Positions 33,769 through 43,468 of a stretch of 64,000 nucleotides of DNA are shown in pieces. Made by a program: the position numbers and the translations under genes. The notes below the pieces were generated by a model. It was not told where the DNA came from, searched no databases, and worked only from the letters and a program-made list of their open reading frames with translations. Position 1 is the stretch's first letter, and every line of letters starts with the position of its first letter. Where the stretch lies: NCBI GenBank assembly GCA_010356995.1, contig ML996689.1, positions 104,283-168,282 on the forward strand, written 5' to 3'. The stretch is from Trichodelitschia bisporula. Lineage: Eukaryota > Ascomycota > Dothideomycetes > Phaeotrichales > Phaeotrichaceae.

Positions 33769-33998
33769 NNNNNNNNNNNNNNNNNNNNNNNNNNNNNNNN
33801 NNNNNNNNNNNNNNNNNNNNNNNNNNNNNNNNNNNNNNNNNNNNNNNNNNNNNNNNNNNNNNNNNNNNNNNNNNNNNNNNNNNNNNNNNNNNNNNNNNNN
33901 NNNNNNNNNNNNNNNNNNNNNNNNNNNNNNNNNNNNNNNNNNNNNNNNNNNNNNNNNNNNNNNNNNNNNNNNNNNNNNNNNNNNNNNNNNNNNNNNNN
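33769..33998. other. assembly gap (230 N)
   Basis: Run of N in the C/T-rich upstream region of the C2H2 transcription-factor gene. An upstream exon could be hidden here. Confidence 1.
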
Positions 33999-34164
33999 GA
34001 CCCCCATCTTTTCTCCCCACACCCGCTCTACCAGTCCCACGACCTCGAACCCTCCCCCCACCATTCACACTCACCAAACCCCAAAATCAGTACCACGCGA
34101 CGCAACACAAGCCCCCAGTACCCCACCCCTCTTCGGGCTTAGTCGCAAAAGAAGGTTGTGCAGG

Positions 34165-34209
34165 AATGCCCGCCGACCTCCGACGTCTGCCTTCGACCAC
34201 AGCCCGCTA
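34165..34209 (+). other. upstream ORF in the transcription-factor leader
   Basis: ATG at 34165 opens a 14-codon frame (MPADLRRLPSTTAR) that ends at TAA 34207-34209, 92 bases before the main start. It is closed and non-overlapping, so it could lower translation of the main frame. That effect is inference. Confidence 0.45.
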
Positions 34210-34301
34210 ACCCTTTGAACCGTTCCACAAGCAACACCACCATCTCCCCACATAGCATCCCTTTTGCGACTTCGACATCCCACTTGCTCGAGATTCGCCG
34301 G

Positions 34302-37300
34302 ATGGCGCAGATACTGCCCATGCACGCTGGTTTGCCTCCGTCTTTTGGGCCCGAGCCTGGTCTGCACGCCCTTTCGGCTGCTGGGTCGGCGGCGCAGTCT
34401 GCTGCTGCGCACTCGGCGCACTCGGCGCAGGAGCACACGCGAGACAGTCCGGATAGCGGCGCGCACAGCAAATCCGGAAGTGCGATGGAGCACTCGAGTG
34501 CGTCGGGGTCGCCGGGCGGCCACGAGGAGAATAATGCGCGGGGACGACGAAGAACGCGCGACACGGGTTCGGGCGACGATGAGGATGGCCCGGATGGCGA
34601 TGGCGGCCAGGGCGGCTCGAAGAAGAGGCGGAGGAGCAGGAAGGGGCTGGATAAGAAATTTGAATGTCCGCACGAGGGGTGCGGGAAGAGCTATTCAAGG
34701 GCTGAGCATCTGTATCGCCATCAACTGAACCGTAGGTTGCTGCGACGAGATGTGGACGATATGGAAGGCTGACCCCCACTTCTTCTCCCATAGACAACCC
34801 GAAGCAGATCTACAACTGCGACTTCCCCGAGTGCCACCGCTCCTTCGTCCGCCAGGACCTCTGCGCGCGACACAAGGAGCGCCACACGGCGCGCGGCTCC
34901 CAGCTCCTGCGCAAGGAGAACTTCATGCAGAACCTCAACCCCATCGTCACGGCTGCCATGCAGGCCCAAAGCGCTAAACTCGGCAAAGCCCAGGGTTCGC
35001 CCACGGGGCCTCCTAGCAGCGCGACGTTCTCCTCGCCGACATCCTATCCCGGTCTCCAGCAGCAGGGACCCGATCGCGGCTACCCGATGCAGTCGCCCGT
35101 CGCCAGCTCCGCCACCATGCGCTCTGAGAACTCGACCCCGCTCGACCCGGCTATGCACTCGCCCGCTACGGACCCGTCGACCGTGCAGCGATCCAAGAGC
35201 GACGATAGCTACCGCTCCGGCGACCCGGGGAGGATGGATGTGAGCGGTGCGCCGCGGTCGGCTACGTTTGCCCCTAACTACGGCCAAAACGGGCCGCGGC
35301 CACATGTGCCCGAGGGTTACAACAAGCCCGGCGGCCAGAACTACGGCAATAACTCGCCGTACGCACCGCCCGGCGGGGGTAACTTCCCGCGGCTCTCGCA
35401 GCTCGGGAACCACACTGCAGCACAACCCGGGAGCAATTTCCAGTCCCACCATAACTTCCCTCCGCTCACAGCGCTGCCACCACCGGGCTATGCAACCATG
35501 ACTCAGCAGGCGACGACATCCGCCGAGTCGGCGCCTCCCGCACAGACCATGGGCCCGGAAAATCACCCCATGACTTCCGCGTCGGATAACTCGTTGCTTG
35601 AGAGCATGACGCCGACGTACTCCATCCCCATGTTCGGCGGCGAGAGTTATAGCCGATCGCCGTTCGCTATGGCGGATGACTTCACGGCTTGGCTGTTCAA
35701 CGACGCGAACTTCGGTCCTGGGGCCTCGCCCATGGCGCACGCTGGCAACGCTCCGGGCATCGTGAGTAACACGCCTTTCAGTCTGCAGGCGCCGTACTTC
35801 AACCACGATCTCAATGTCAACGGGTATCTCACGCAGCCCGTGCCGCCACAACACCCCATGGCGGTTAACAATCTCATCGACACGAGCATGCAACAGCTGG
35901 CACTATCCGAGGACCGGCGACAACAGATTCTAGACCTCATCGACACGCGCTTCAACGACACGAGCCACGCCCCCGTCAAAAAGCGCGACGAACTGCTCGA
36001 CGGAAACCGCGAGGACGAGAACCACGTGCTGAGCCTGCACATGATGCAGACCTACATCGGGTCCTACTGGCACTACTTCCACCCGCAAATGCCCATCCTG
36101 CACAAACCCACCTTCCAAGCAAACTCCTGCCCGGAGCTCCTCCTCATCGCCATCATGGCCCTCGGCGCCTCATGTCTAGAAAAAAGCCACGGCTACGACG
36201 TAACGCAGAACTGCAGCGAGCTGTCTAACTTCCTGGCCTGGCACCTGCGCTGGGAAATCTTCATGGACGCCGATTTCCGCCCCCCGGCTAAGCTGTGGGT
36301 CTTCCAAGCCCTGCTCCTCCTCGAGATCTTCGAGAAAATGTATTCTACGCGCCCGCTCCACGAGCGCGCGCATATACACCACGCCACGACCCTGACGCTT
36401 ATGCGCCGCGGCTCCTCGCTCATCGGTCGCAGCGCCGTCGATTCGCCCCCCAGCGGCGCAAACAGCAGTCACCAGAGCCGCGCCGGGTCGTTGAACGGCA
36501 CGCTGAGCGCAGCCCACGGCGCGTACACGCCGGACGAGTGGTGGAACCAGTGGATCACGAACGAGGCCACGCGGCGCGCCGCCTTCGCCGCCTTCGTCAT
36601 GGACTCCATCCACGCGACTATGTTCGGGCACTCCGCCGTCATGGTCGCGCACGAAATGCGGCTCCCGCTGCCCTGCGACGAGGCGCTGTGGAGCGCAACT
36701 GGCTCCGCCGAGGTCGCGCGCGTCGAGGCCAATTTGCTCCAGAACGGGGTCAAGCCGACTACTTTCCTCGAGGGCTTGAAGAAGACGCTAAATGGGCAGC
36801 ATGTCCGCACCAATAGCTTCGGGCGCACGATTCTCATGGCTGGCTTGCTGAGCGTGAGCTGGCATATGAACCAGCGCGACTTGCAGGTTTCGAGTCTCGG
36901 GGTTTCGCAGGCGCTGGGCGGCCGGGACAAGTGGCGCGGGTCCCTGACCCGGGCGTTTGATTTCTGGAAACTGGATCTCGATGAGTCGCTCGCCAAGTCT
37001 GGGGACGGGCCCGCGGCGGCGTATTACCAGCAGAGTCTGCGCGCGGAAGAGGAGAATATCTTCGAGGGGCGGACGGTGCTGCATCACCTTGCGCACATGG
37101 CGATGCATGTCGATATCGTGGATTGCCAGATCTTTGCGGGGGCGAGCAGGTTGCTTGGGCGTAGCATCACACCGCAGGATTATAATGGGGCGCAGAGGAG
37201 GATGAAGGAGGGGTGGGCGCCGACGGCGAGGGCGCGCGATGCTACCTTCTACGCGTTGAGGTTTTTGTCCCAGGTGCTTATTCCGGATGATGCGGTGCCG

Positions 37301-37660
37301 GGGAAGCGCAAGGCGGAGTTTACGTACTCGGCGCGCGACGACTTTTTGATCAACAGGCCATGGGTGTTGTACTTTGCGACGCTGATTGTGTGGAGCTATG
37401 GGTATGCGCTTGATGGGCCTATCAAGCCCATGTACTCTCTGAATTCGGAGGAGGAGGTCGTGGACGACATGACGGGCTTCCTGCGCAGGGTGGGTGGCGT
37501 GCGCGCGCCGGATGATTTGGCACGCGTGCCGAATCGGAATGCGTGTCTGGGGTTGTTGATTCTTATGCGGGATACGTTCGGCAGGACGAGGTGGGAGCTG
37601 CTGCATGAGGCGAGTAAGTTGCTGACGAAGTGTGTTGATATGTTGAGGGGGGAGGCGTGA
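34302..37660 (+). CDS. C2H2 zinc-finger transcription factor with fungal-specific transcription-factor domain
   Basis: Nuclear regulator of 1098 residues. Exons 34302-34731 and 34794-37660 flank a 62-nt GTAGGT intron that splits the first zinc finger. The N-terminus is Ala/Ser/Gly-rich, then basic (GGSKKRRRSRKGLDKKF). Finger 1 is CPHEGCGKSYSRAEHLYRH plus QLNH, finger 2 CDFPECHRSFVRQDLCARH plus KERH, both C-x4-C-x12-H-x3-H. A long Ser/Pro/Gln/Asn-rich linker follows (about 190-510). The fungal-specific (PF04082-like) domain starts near SYWHYFHPQMPILHKPTFQA and includes LWVFQALLLLEIFEKMYSTR. The combination of paired C2H2 fingers with this domain is a known filamentous-fungal class; no target can be assigned. 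The chosen ATG is the first in frame. A short upstream ORF precedes it and a 230-base gap lies further upstream. Confidence 0.9.
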
Positions 37661-37714
37661 GGGGGGGGGAAGGAGGAGTTAGTTAGGTGGTTTGTTTGAT
37701 TGCGTTTCCGGCAA

Positions 37715-37739
37715 GGGGGGGGGGGGGGGGGGGGGGGGG
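37715..37739 (+). repeat. homopolymer, 25 G
   Basis: Uninterrupted G run 55 bases after the stop codon of the transcription factor. It faces a C run of about the same length 268 bp downstream. Confidence 0.9.
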
Positions 37740-38007
37740 TGTGAGCGACTTGGGGGGGAAGCGGAGCGGGCCGTTGGAAGAGAAGAGCTGGGGAATTGAG
37801 CCGCGAGTTCCGGTGCCGGGCGTGCGCTTGTGCGGTGGCCATTTCGTCGTTTTTTGGGTTTCCTGCACCCGTGTGTGGGTTGGATGTTGCTGGGGGCGGT
37901 TTTGTCGTCGTTTGGGTTCTACGTGTGGCTGTTTTTCCTGGCTATTTCTAGCTAGCGAGACCGGTTCTCGACCGCTCTCGCTGGTTGGATGCATTTCCTT
38001 ACCTATA

Positions 38008-38033
38008 CCCCCCCCCCCCCCCCCCCCCCCCCC
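38008..38033 (+). repeat. homopolymer, 26 C
   Basis: Uninterrupted C run. With the G25 run it forms a potential inverted pair around a loop of about 268 bp. Confidence 0.9.
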
Positions 38034-38526
38034 TTTTCTGTTCTCGTTTTTGGTTTTTGGCTTGGGTTGGTTTTTTGTCTTCCGGTTTGCTTTGGGGGTG
38101 GTTTGGTCTGGGGGTTGGGACTGGGGATGTCGGGAGGGAGATATGGATGGACGATGTTGGATGGATGAACATGCCAGGGGACAGTGCACATATTCGCCTC
38201 TTTTCTCACTGTTTTATCGTTTGATCTTTTGCGTCTTTTGCTAGCTTGGAGGGTCTTTTTGCGCATTGGTTTGGTTGGGGATATGGGAAAGGGGTAAAAA
38301 TGGGAATCTACGGTCTCTGCTATGGGATGTGTGAAGGACGAAGGCATGCGGCTGTTGTGTTGATCCGGCGTAGATACCTAGGCTAAGGTCATGGATGCGG
38401 CTGCGTTGTGCTTCTCGTCTGGCTTCGAGTGCTTAAGATGTCTTTGGTGAGGCGCGGCTAAGAATAGGATTTAAGCCTCGATTAGCTCTAGGATCGATAT
38501 GCTTCTCCTCCCCCGTAGACCGCCGT

Positions 38527-41500
38527 TCACAAGCCCGCCACCTCAACCCATCGCCTCTCCATCCGCCCCCCATCAACCTTCATCCCCATACCGCCCTCCC
38601 CTCCCTCCAACTCAGCAAAGCTCTCTCCCTCCAGCTCACCAACCCCCTCTCCCCCGCCCTCAGCCTCATCCTCACCCCCCCTCTCCGCAACCACGCTCCA
38701 CCTCTCCCTCCTCCTGTCCGCCGGATGCCCACCTCTCGTCCTCTCCTTCCCCCAAAGAAAATCCTCAAGCGCAACCCGAGCCCACACGCCGAGGTGAGCC
38801 ACGCGCTCTCTTCGCTCGCCCGCCCTCCGCGCAATGCGTTTGCTCAACCGCTTGGTGTCGCCGAGCATGCTCACGGGGGAAGATCCTGGTGGACGGGGAT
38901 AGCACAGGCCGGAAGGCGGAATATGAGCCCGGACAGGGGATGATGTTGGCGGGGTGGTTGTTGGGGGGTAGAGGGGCGTAGAGGGTTGTGGGTAGAAGGG
39001 TGTTGTGGAGGGTGTGTTGGTCGGCGATATAGTGCTGGATTCGCGGTGGTGGGTTGGCAAGGGAGTAGGGGGCATCGTGGTCATGGGCTGGGCGGTCGTC
39101 ATTGGCTGGGTGATTGTCGGTGTGAGTCGTGCTATCGGAGCCTCATCCGCCAGCGCATCTGTGAGCCGGTCTTCTTCCGCGATTGAAGGCGCGTAGACGC
39201 TCACCACTGAGGATGAGCGAGAGGATATTGAGTGGTCCCCACTGCTGCTGCCGCTGTAGGAGGTATCCCGCGTAACGATGGTACTGCGGGAGGGGGTCGC
39301 CACATGGTGGGGGTTGGGGTGGAGGGGGGGGGTGTACGGCCGTGAGTGATGATGGTGATGGTGGTAGTGGTGCGGTTTGTGCTTGTGCGGCTTTTGCTTG
39401 GGCGGGTTGTGGTGCTTGTGCGAGTCGTGGTGCTTGTGCGGCTTCTTCTTCAGAGAGTGGTGATGCTTGTCCGACTTGTGCTTAGGCGGGTCCTCATTCC
39501 CGTGCGGCTTCTGCTTCGGCGAATAGTCGTCCTTGCACGGCTTCTCCTTGGTCGGGTCGTCGTGTTTGTCTGACTTGTGCTTCGGCGGGTCGTGGTGTTC
39601 GTCTGCTTCCTGCTTCGGCGGGTCGTCGTCCTTGTGCAGCTTTTGCTCTTGCGGGTCGTCGTGCTCATCTGACTTCTCCTTCTGCAGGTCGTCGTCCTTG
39701 TCCGACTTTTGCTTAAGCGGCTCGCCGTGTTCGTCCGACTTCTGCTTGGGCGGGTCGTGGTGCTTATGCCGATGCGAAGAATCAGACGTACGGTGCGAGG
39801 AGTGCGACTTGTGCCGTGAGCCCGACTTGTGCCACGAGGAGTCCGAATGATGGCGATGCAGAGAGCCTGAGGGACGATGCCTGGAGTCCGAGTGACGATG
39901 CGGGGAGCCCGAGTGACGACGATGCGGGGAGCCCGAGTGACGAGGATGCGGAGAGCCCGAGTGACGAGGCCTGGAGTCCGAGTGACGATGGTGGGAGCCC
40001 GAGTGACGATGCGGAGAGCCCGAGTGACGATGCCCAGAGCCCGAATGACGATTGGGAGAGCCAGAGTGACGACGATGCGGGGGGGCCGAGTGACGATGCG
40101 GAGTGCCCGAGTGACGACGATGCGGAGTGCCCGAGTGACGACGATGCGGAGTGCCCGAGTGACGACGATGCGGAGTGCCCGAGTGACGACGATGCGGAGA
40201 GCTCGAGTGACGATGCCCATAACCCGAGTGACGATGCGGGGAGCCCGAGTGACGACGGTGAGAGGAGCCCGAGTGACGGCGATGTAGGGAGGCCGAGTGC
40301 CGATGCGGGGAGCCCGAGTGACGACGATGCGGGGAGCCCGAGTGACGACGATGACAGGAACCCGATTGAGAGTGACGATTCGAGGAGCCAGACCTACGGT
40401 CCGAAGAGAGAGACTTGAAGTACTCTTCTATCTCCCTCGCCCTCGCCATGCCCACCTCCCCCGGGTGATAGTTCCACATCGCCTCATTCAGTGCCTCCTT
40501 CCGCCTCATCGCCTCCTCGTCCAACTTCTGCCTCAGCGGGTCTCCGTATTCATCCACCTCCTGCTCCAGCGGCTCGTGGTACTTATGTCGATGCAAGGAG
40601 CTCGACGTACGGCGCGAGGGGTTCGACCTACGAGGCGAGGAGCCCGACCTGTGCCTCTCCGCCGCAGCCTTTGCCGCAGAGCTCCTCCTCTCTCCCGCGC
40701 GATACTTCCTCCTCTCCTCATCTAACATCGTCCTCGATCCCACACCCCGCCAATCGCCCTCAACACCCATCTCCCCCTGCCACCCCAACTCCCTCAGCCT
40801 CATCCTCCCCCTCTCCAGCTCCCAACCTCGCTCCAGCTCCCGACTCCGCCGCGACCAATCCTCCCCCCTGTGCCGCCGACTCCGCCTTGCCGGCACCTGC
40901 AGCGTATTCTCCCCGCTCATCTGCCCCTTAGCGTGGGTCCCCGCGATCCGGGCCTTGATGCGCTGCCGGACGGGCTTCTTCCTCGCGTGCTTTTTCTTCC
41001 GCGACTGCGGGGGTAGGCCGGCGATCTCTCGACCGAAGGCCAGGACGCGTTGGATATGAGAGGGGGGGTGGTAATGCCGCCGGTGAGATTTGTGCCGTGA
41101 GTGGCTGCGGCTGCGGGAGCCTTTTTTCTTCTTGCCGCCGTGCCCTGCGAGCGCGACTTGCCCGTAGTATTCCTTGCGGCGGACTTTGCGGATGCGGTCG
41201 GGGTCTGAGGGGTAGTGGGTGACATTGGTGTTGCCGACGATGGTGCCGTTGGTGAGGGTTGACGTTAGGGAGGCGGGACCGTCGATGGGTGGGGTGAGTG
41301 GTTCCGGCGCTGTCTTGCGACTTGGGGAGCTAGAGACACGTTTGGTACGTTTCTTGATTCCCTCGGATTTCGACTTTTTTCGACTCCGTGTTGAACCCTG
41401 TGTGCTCTGTTTCCGACCCCGAGTCGGCGGGTGTGGTATCGTTAATGGTATGCTTGGTAGGTATTCGCTTATGGTGGTGTCGGTTAGGCGTCTGGGGCGC

Positions 41501-41670
41501 AGCTCGACGTTGGATGGGTCGTAGATCTTGATTGCGGGGACGGATGGGTCAGCGGGGGAGTGGAGTGTATGATGGTGGTAGTGTGGGACGGTGATGAAAG
41601 GGCAGCGGAGGAGGGAGCAGATGGGATATGAGTGGGGATCTTCGGTGCTGGCGTAAGATGGATGATACAT
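38527..41670 (-). CDS. large His/Arg/Ser-rich repeat protein, function unknown
   Basis: Single-exon frame of 1047 codons from ATG 41670. I do not recognise a family. The N-terminal part is non-repetitive (KIYDPSNVELRPRRLTDTTI, then YYGQVALAGHGGKKKKGSRS) with an SR-like basic stretch and HIQRVLAFGREIAGL. A conserved-looking segment lies near EAMRRKEALNEAMWNYHPGE and EIEEYFKSLSSD. Then come dozens of HRRHSGSP/HRHSGSP octamers (about residues 430-620), a charged block of PPKQKSDEHDDP-like dodecamers (about 640-770), a His/Lys-rich part and a Thr/Pro-rich region. The C-terminus (MLGDTKRLSKRIARRAGERR, then VWARVALEDFLWGKE) looks globular or helical. Such R/S/H repeats recall nuclear-speckle SR proteins, but no RRM is present. 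Reverse-frame ORFs here are shadows of the repeat. Confidence 0.65.
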   Translation of the reverse strand: MYHPSYASTEDPHSYPICSLLRCPFITVPHYHHHTLHSPADPSVPAIKIYDPSNVELRPRRLTDTTISEYLPSIPLTIPHPPTRGRKQSTQGSTRSRKKSKSEGIKKRTKRVSSSPSRKTAPEPLTPPIDGPASLTSTLTNGTIVGNTNVTHYPSDPDRIRKVRRKEYYGQVALAGHGGKKKKGSRSRSHSRHKSHRRHYHPPSHIQRVLAFGREIAGLPPQSRKKKHARKKPVRQRIKARIAGTHAKGQMSGENTLQVPARRSRRHRGEDWSRRSRELERGWELERGRMRLRELGWQGEMGVEGDWRGVGSRTMLDEERRKYRAGERRSSAAKAAAERHRSGSSPRRSNPSRRTSSSLHRHKYHEPLEQEVDEYGDPLRQKLDEEAMRRKEALNEAMWNYHPGEVGMARAREIEEYFKSLSSDRRSGSSNRHSQSGSCHRRHSGSPHRRHSGSPHRHSASLHRRHSGSSHRRHSGSPHRHSGYGHRHSSSPHRRHSGTPHRRHSGTPHRRHSGTPHRRHSGTPHRHSAPPHRRHSGSPNRHSGSGHRHSGSPHRHSGSHHRHSDSRPRHSGSPHPRHSGSPHRRHSGSPHRHSDSRHRPSGSLHRHHSDSSWHKSGSRHKSHSSHRTSDSSHRHKHHDPPKQKSDEHGEPLKQKSDKDDDLQKEKSDEHDDPQEQKLHKDDDPPKQEADEHHDPPKHKSDKHDDPTKEKPCKDDYSPKQKPHGNEDPPKHKSDKHHHSLKKKPHKHHDSHKHHNPPKQKPHKHKPHHYHHHHHHSRPYTPPLHPNPHHVATPSRSTIVTRDTSYSGSSSGDHSISSRSSSVVSVYAPSIAEEDRLTDALADEAPIARLTPTITQPMTTAQPMTTMPPTPLPTHHRESSTISPTNTPSTTPFYPQPSTPLYPPTTTPPTSSPVRAHIPPSGLCYPRPPGSSPVSMLGDTKRLSKRIARRAGERRERVAHLGVWARVALEDFLWGKERTRGGHPADRRRERWSVVAERGGEDEAEGGGEGVGELEGESFAELEGGEGGMGMKVDGGRMERRWVEVAGL
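39841..40385 (-). repeat. coding minisatellite, 24/27-bp units
   Basis: More than twenty imperfect copies of a plus-strand unit like GAGCCCGAGTGACGATGCGG, 24 or 27 bp long, encoding HRHSGSP or HRRHSGSP on the minus strand. A cluster at 40080-40200 has five nearly perfect 27-bp copies. Unit lengths are multiples of three, so copy-number change keeps the frame. A second coding array with about 36-bp units lies at 39450-39770. Confidence 0.85.
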
Positions 41671-42122
41671 GTGTAGGGATGTGATAAGGAGTGTAGGTAT
41701 TGGCGATAGCTTGTGCTTGATGGAAAGGATGCAAGTAATGCTGCGCTTTGGAGTGTGGATGTGGTTTGAGCCAGTGGAGGTTGGGATGGAGGTGAGGGTG
41801 GCAAGGCTGAGATGGGAAGGAGCGGGTTGGTTGGATTAGGAAGTCTGTTTAGTGTTGGTCAACTTCCGAGTTGCAGGGTATGAGACGTTCTAAAGAAGCC
41901 TTGTAACTTAACTAGATGCGTGTAGAATGCTTTGGTATGGTCCCATGAAGAAGTGGACCGTTAAAGCGTCATCAGCTGAGCCGCCTCCCGAACCACCACC
42001 CGACGTCACTCAGCCAAACGACGTCAGAAAGGCGGGCAGCACTCGACTTCAAATATCAGACCCTGCAACCCAACGCGTGCAGTCTTCTTCATCAAAGCAT
42101 CCATTTTCAACATCTGTCCGAA
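41671..42122. other. intergenic
   Basis: Upstream of the repeat protein and of the small gene at 42123. An ATG at 41927 opens a 73-codon frame (MLWYGPMKKWTVKASSAEPP) that overlaps the start of that gene and could be an upstream ORF; not claimed as a gene. Confidence 0.35.
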
Positions 42123-42452
42123 ATGCCCATCCCATCAAGAAGCATTAACGAAACCTCCACTACCGCATTCACCTCTTCCTCTTCGAACCCAACTACCTCA
42201 ACCAATCCCTTCCAAATAACGCCGGGCGAGCATCGAATTCATGCACCCACCCTGGTTGGCGATGAAGACGGGCCCTCAATCCGCGGGGCCCGCCGTGTGC
42301 TCGACGAAATTACCGATGATGCGGGCGAGGAGGAGTTGCTGCCGCCTGCGAAAGCGAGGCGGTTGACAGATCGCGAGCCACTAGAGGGGCCAGTGGAGGG
42401 GCCGGCAACTCTAGAAGACGATGAGGAAGTGGGGTACCTTCCTGTAGTGTAG
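42123..42452 (+). CDS. small hypothetical protein
   Basis: Single-exon frame of 109 residues from ATG 42123 (MPIPSRSINETSTTAFTSSS). The first third is Ser/Thr/Asn-rich. The rest is acidic with basic patches (GARRVLDEITDDAGEEELLP, then PAKARRLTDREPLEG) and ends in DDEEVGYLPVV. Codon use is mixed but plausible, and composition resembles small nuclear or intrinsically disordered fungal proteins. No domain recognised; no signal peptide or membrane segment. Confidence 0.45.
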   Translation: MPIPSRSINETSTTAFTSSSSNPTTSTNPFQITPGEHRIHAPTLVGDEDGPSIRGARRVLDEITDDAGEEELLPPAKARRLTDREPLEGPVEGPATLEDDEEVGYLPVV

Positions 42453-43468
42453 AGGCGCCTTGGTGGTAGAGTAGGCTGATGCCGTGATTTGAGCTGAAAG
42501 GACACGATCTCTACTACCATACTATCAAGCGACGTCGCCTGGTATGTCGGAGAACAACCATCTCTTCCTTGTATCCACGAGCCATTTGTCTCACTGCTCA
42601 ATGGCCTTGATGTTGATATGTCCGAGCCGTGACATGTTTCTTCAGATTCATTGCCTCGATGGAGTTTGGGCGGCTTGCTCGCGGCCACACCGCGCCGTCG
42701 CGGCTGCTGAGGCAAGGTTACCTGACATACGCCGTTTATCGGTGAATGATGGATCCCAGAGTAGATGAATGAAGCTCGGCGTAGGGTGTGACGACGCTTG
42801 CCTCTGCAAGCTAGTGCGACTCGACGGGCAAGAAGGCGGTTCGAAGTGCGACGACATGCGCAACCTATGTAAAAATGAATGTATTAACCCTTCTGATGAT
42901 GGTGAAGCGCACTGAGTTCTAGCAGCACTGGAATCTATGGCTAAAAAGCTGGAGGCTGTCGGTCGGGGCGATAGCTTCACCTGGAGAGTGTCGAGGTCGG
43001 CGACACTGGGCGGAAGCACCCGGTAATACGGTTACGTCAATCGATGGGTACCATTACTTGAAGCGGATATAACCTTAGAAGGATGGCTACAAAGACACCG
43101 TGTCATTGCCTTTCACAGGCCCACGTTGTGGCTCTCAGTCTCTCCAACGCACACATTATCAGCCAAAAGCTTCGTGCATCTCCCCCCTCTCCCCCGCGAA
43201 GAACGTTGGCCTCTCGCCCTACTTGACCTTTCCGAACCAACTTCGATTTGGCCCAAGCTCCTGCAGCTCCCCAGCTACTACCCCAGACAGGCCTAGCGCA
43301 ACTGCCACCGTCCACCCGCACGCCTGGCTGTTGTTTGGATCGGGCGTCAGAGGCTTCGATCTTGTGTTCGTGGTTAGCCTCTCGCCCTTCAAACTTAGGT
43401 TGTATTTTCCTCCAAAACACTACGTAAACCGCTCTCATCCCTATTCCATCTCCGATTGCGACAACACC
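42453..43468. other. intergenic, PNS1 upstream region
   Basis: About 1 kb. No gene supported. The last 350 bp before the PNS1 start are C-rich, as a fungal promoter and leader would be. Confidence 0.4.

Larger units (their letters stand above)
37661..38526. other. intergenic with two facing homopolymers
   Basis: Between the convergent transcription-factor and repeat-protein genes. Holds a G run and a C run (listed separately) and otherwise nothing recognisable. Confidence 0.5.

Noticed and set aside
39841-40385. Regular repeats with spacer-like segments, superficially CRISPR-like
   Set aside because: Units are 24/27 bp, contiguous, and encode octamers within a single long frame; the genome is eukaryotic.
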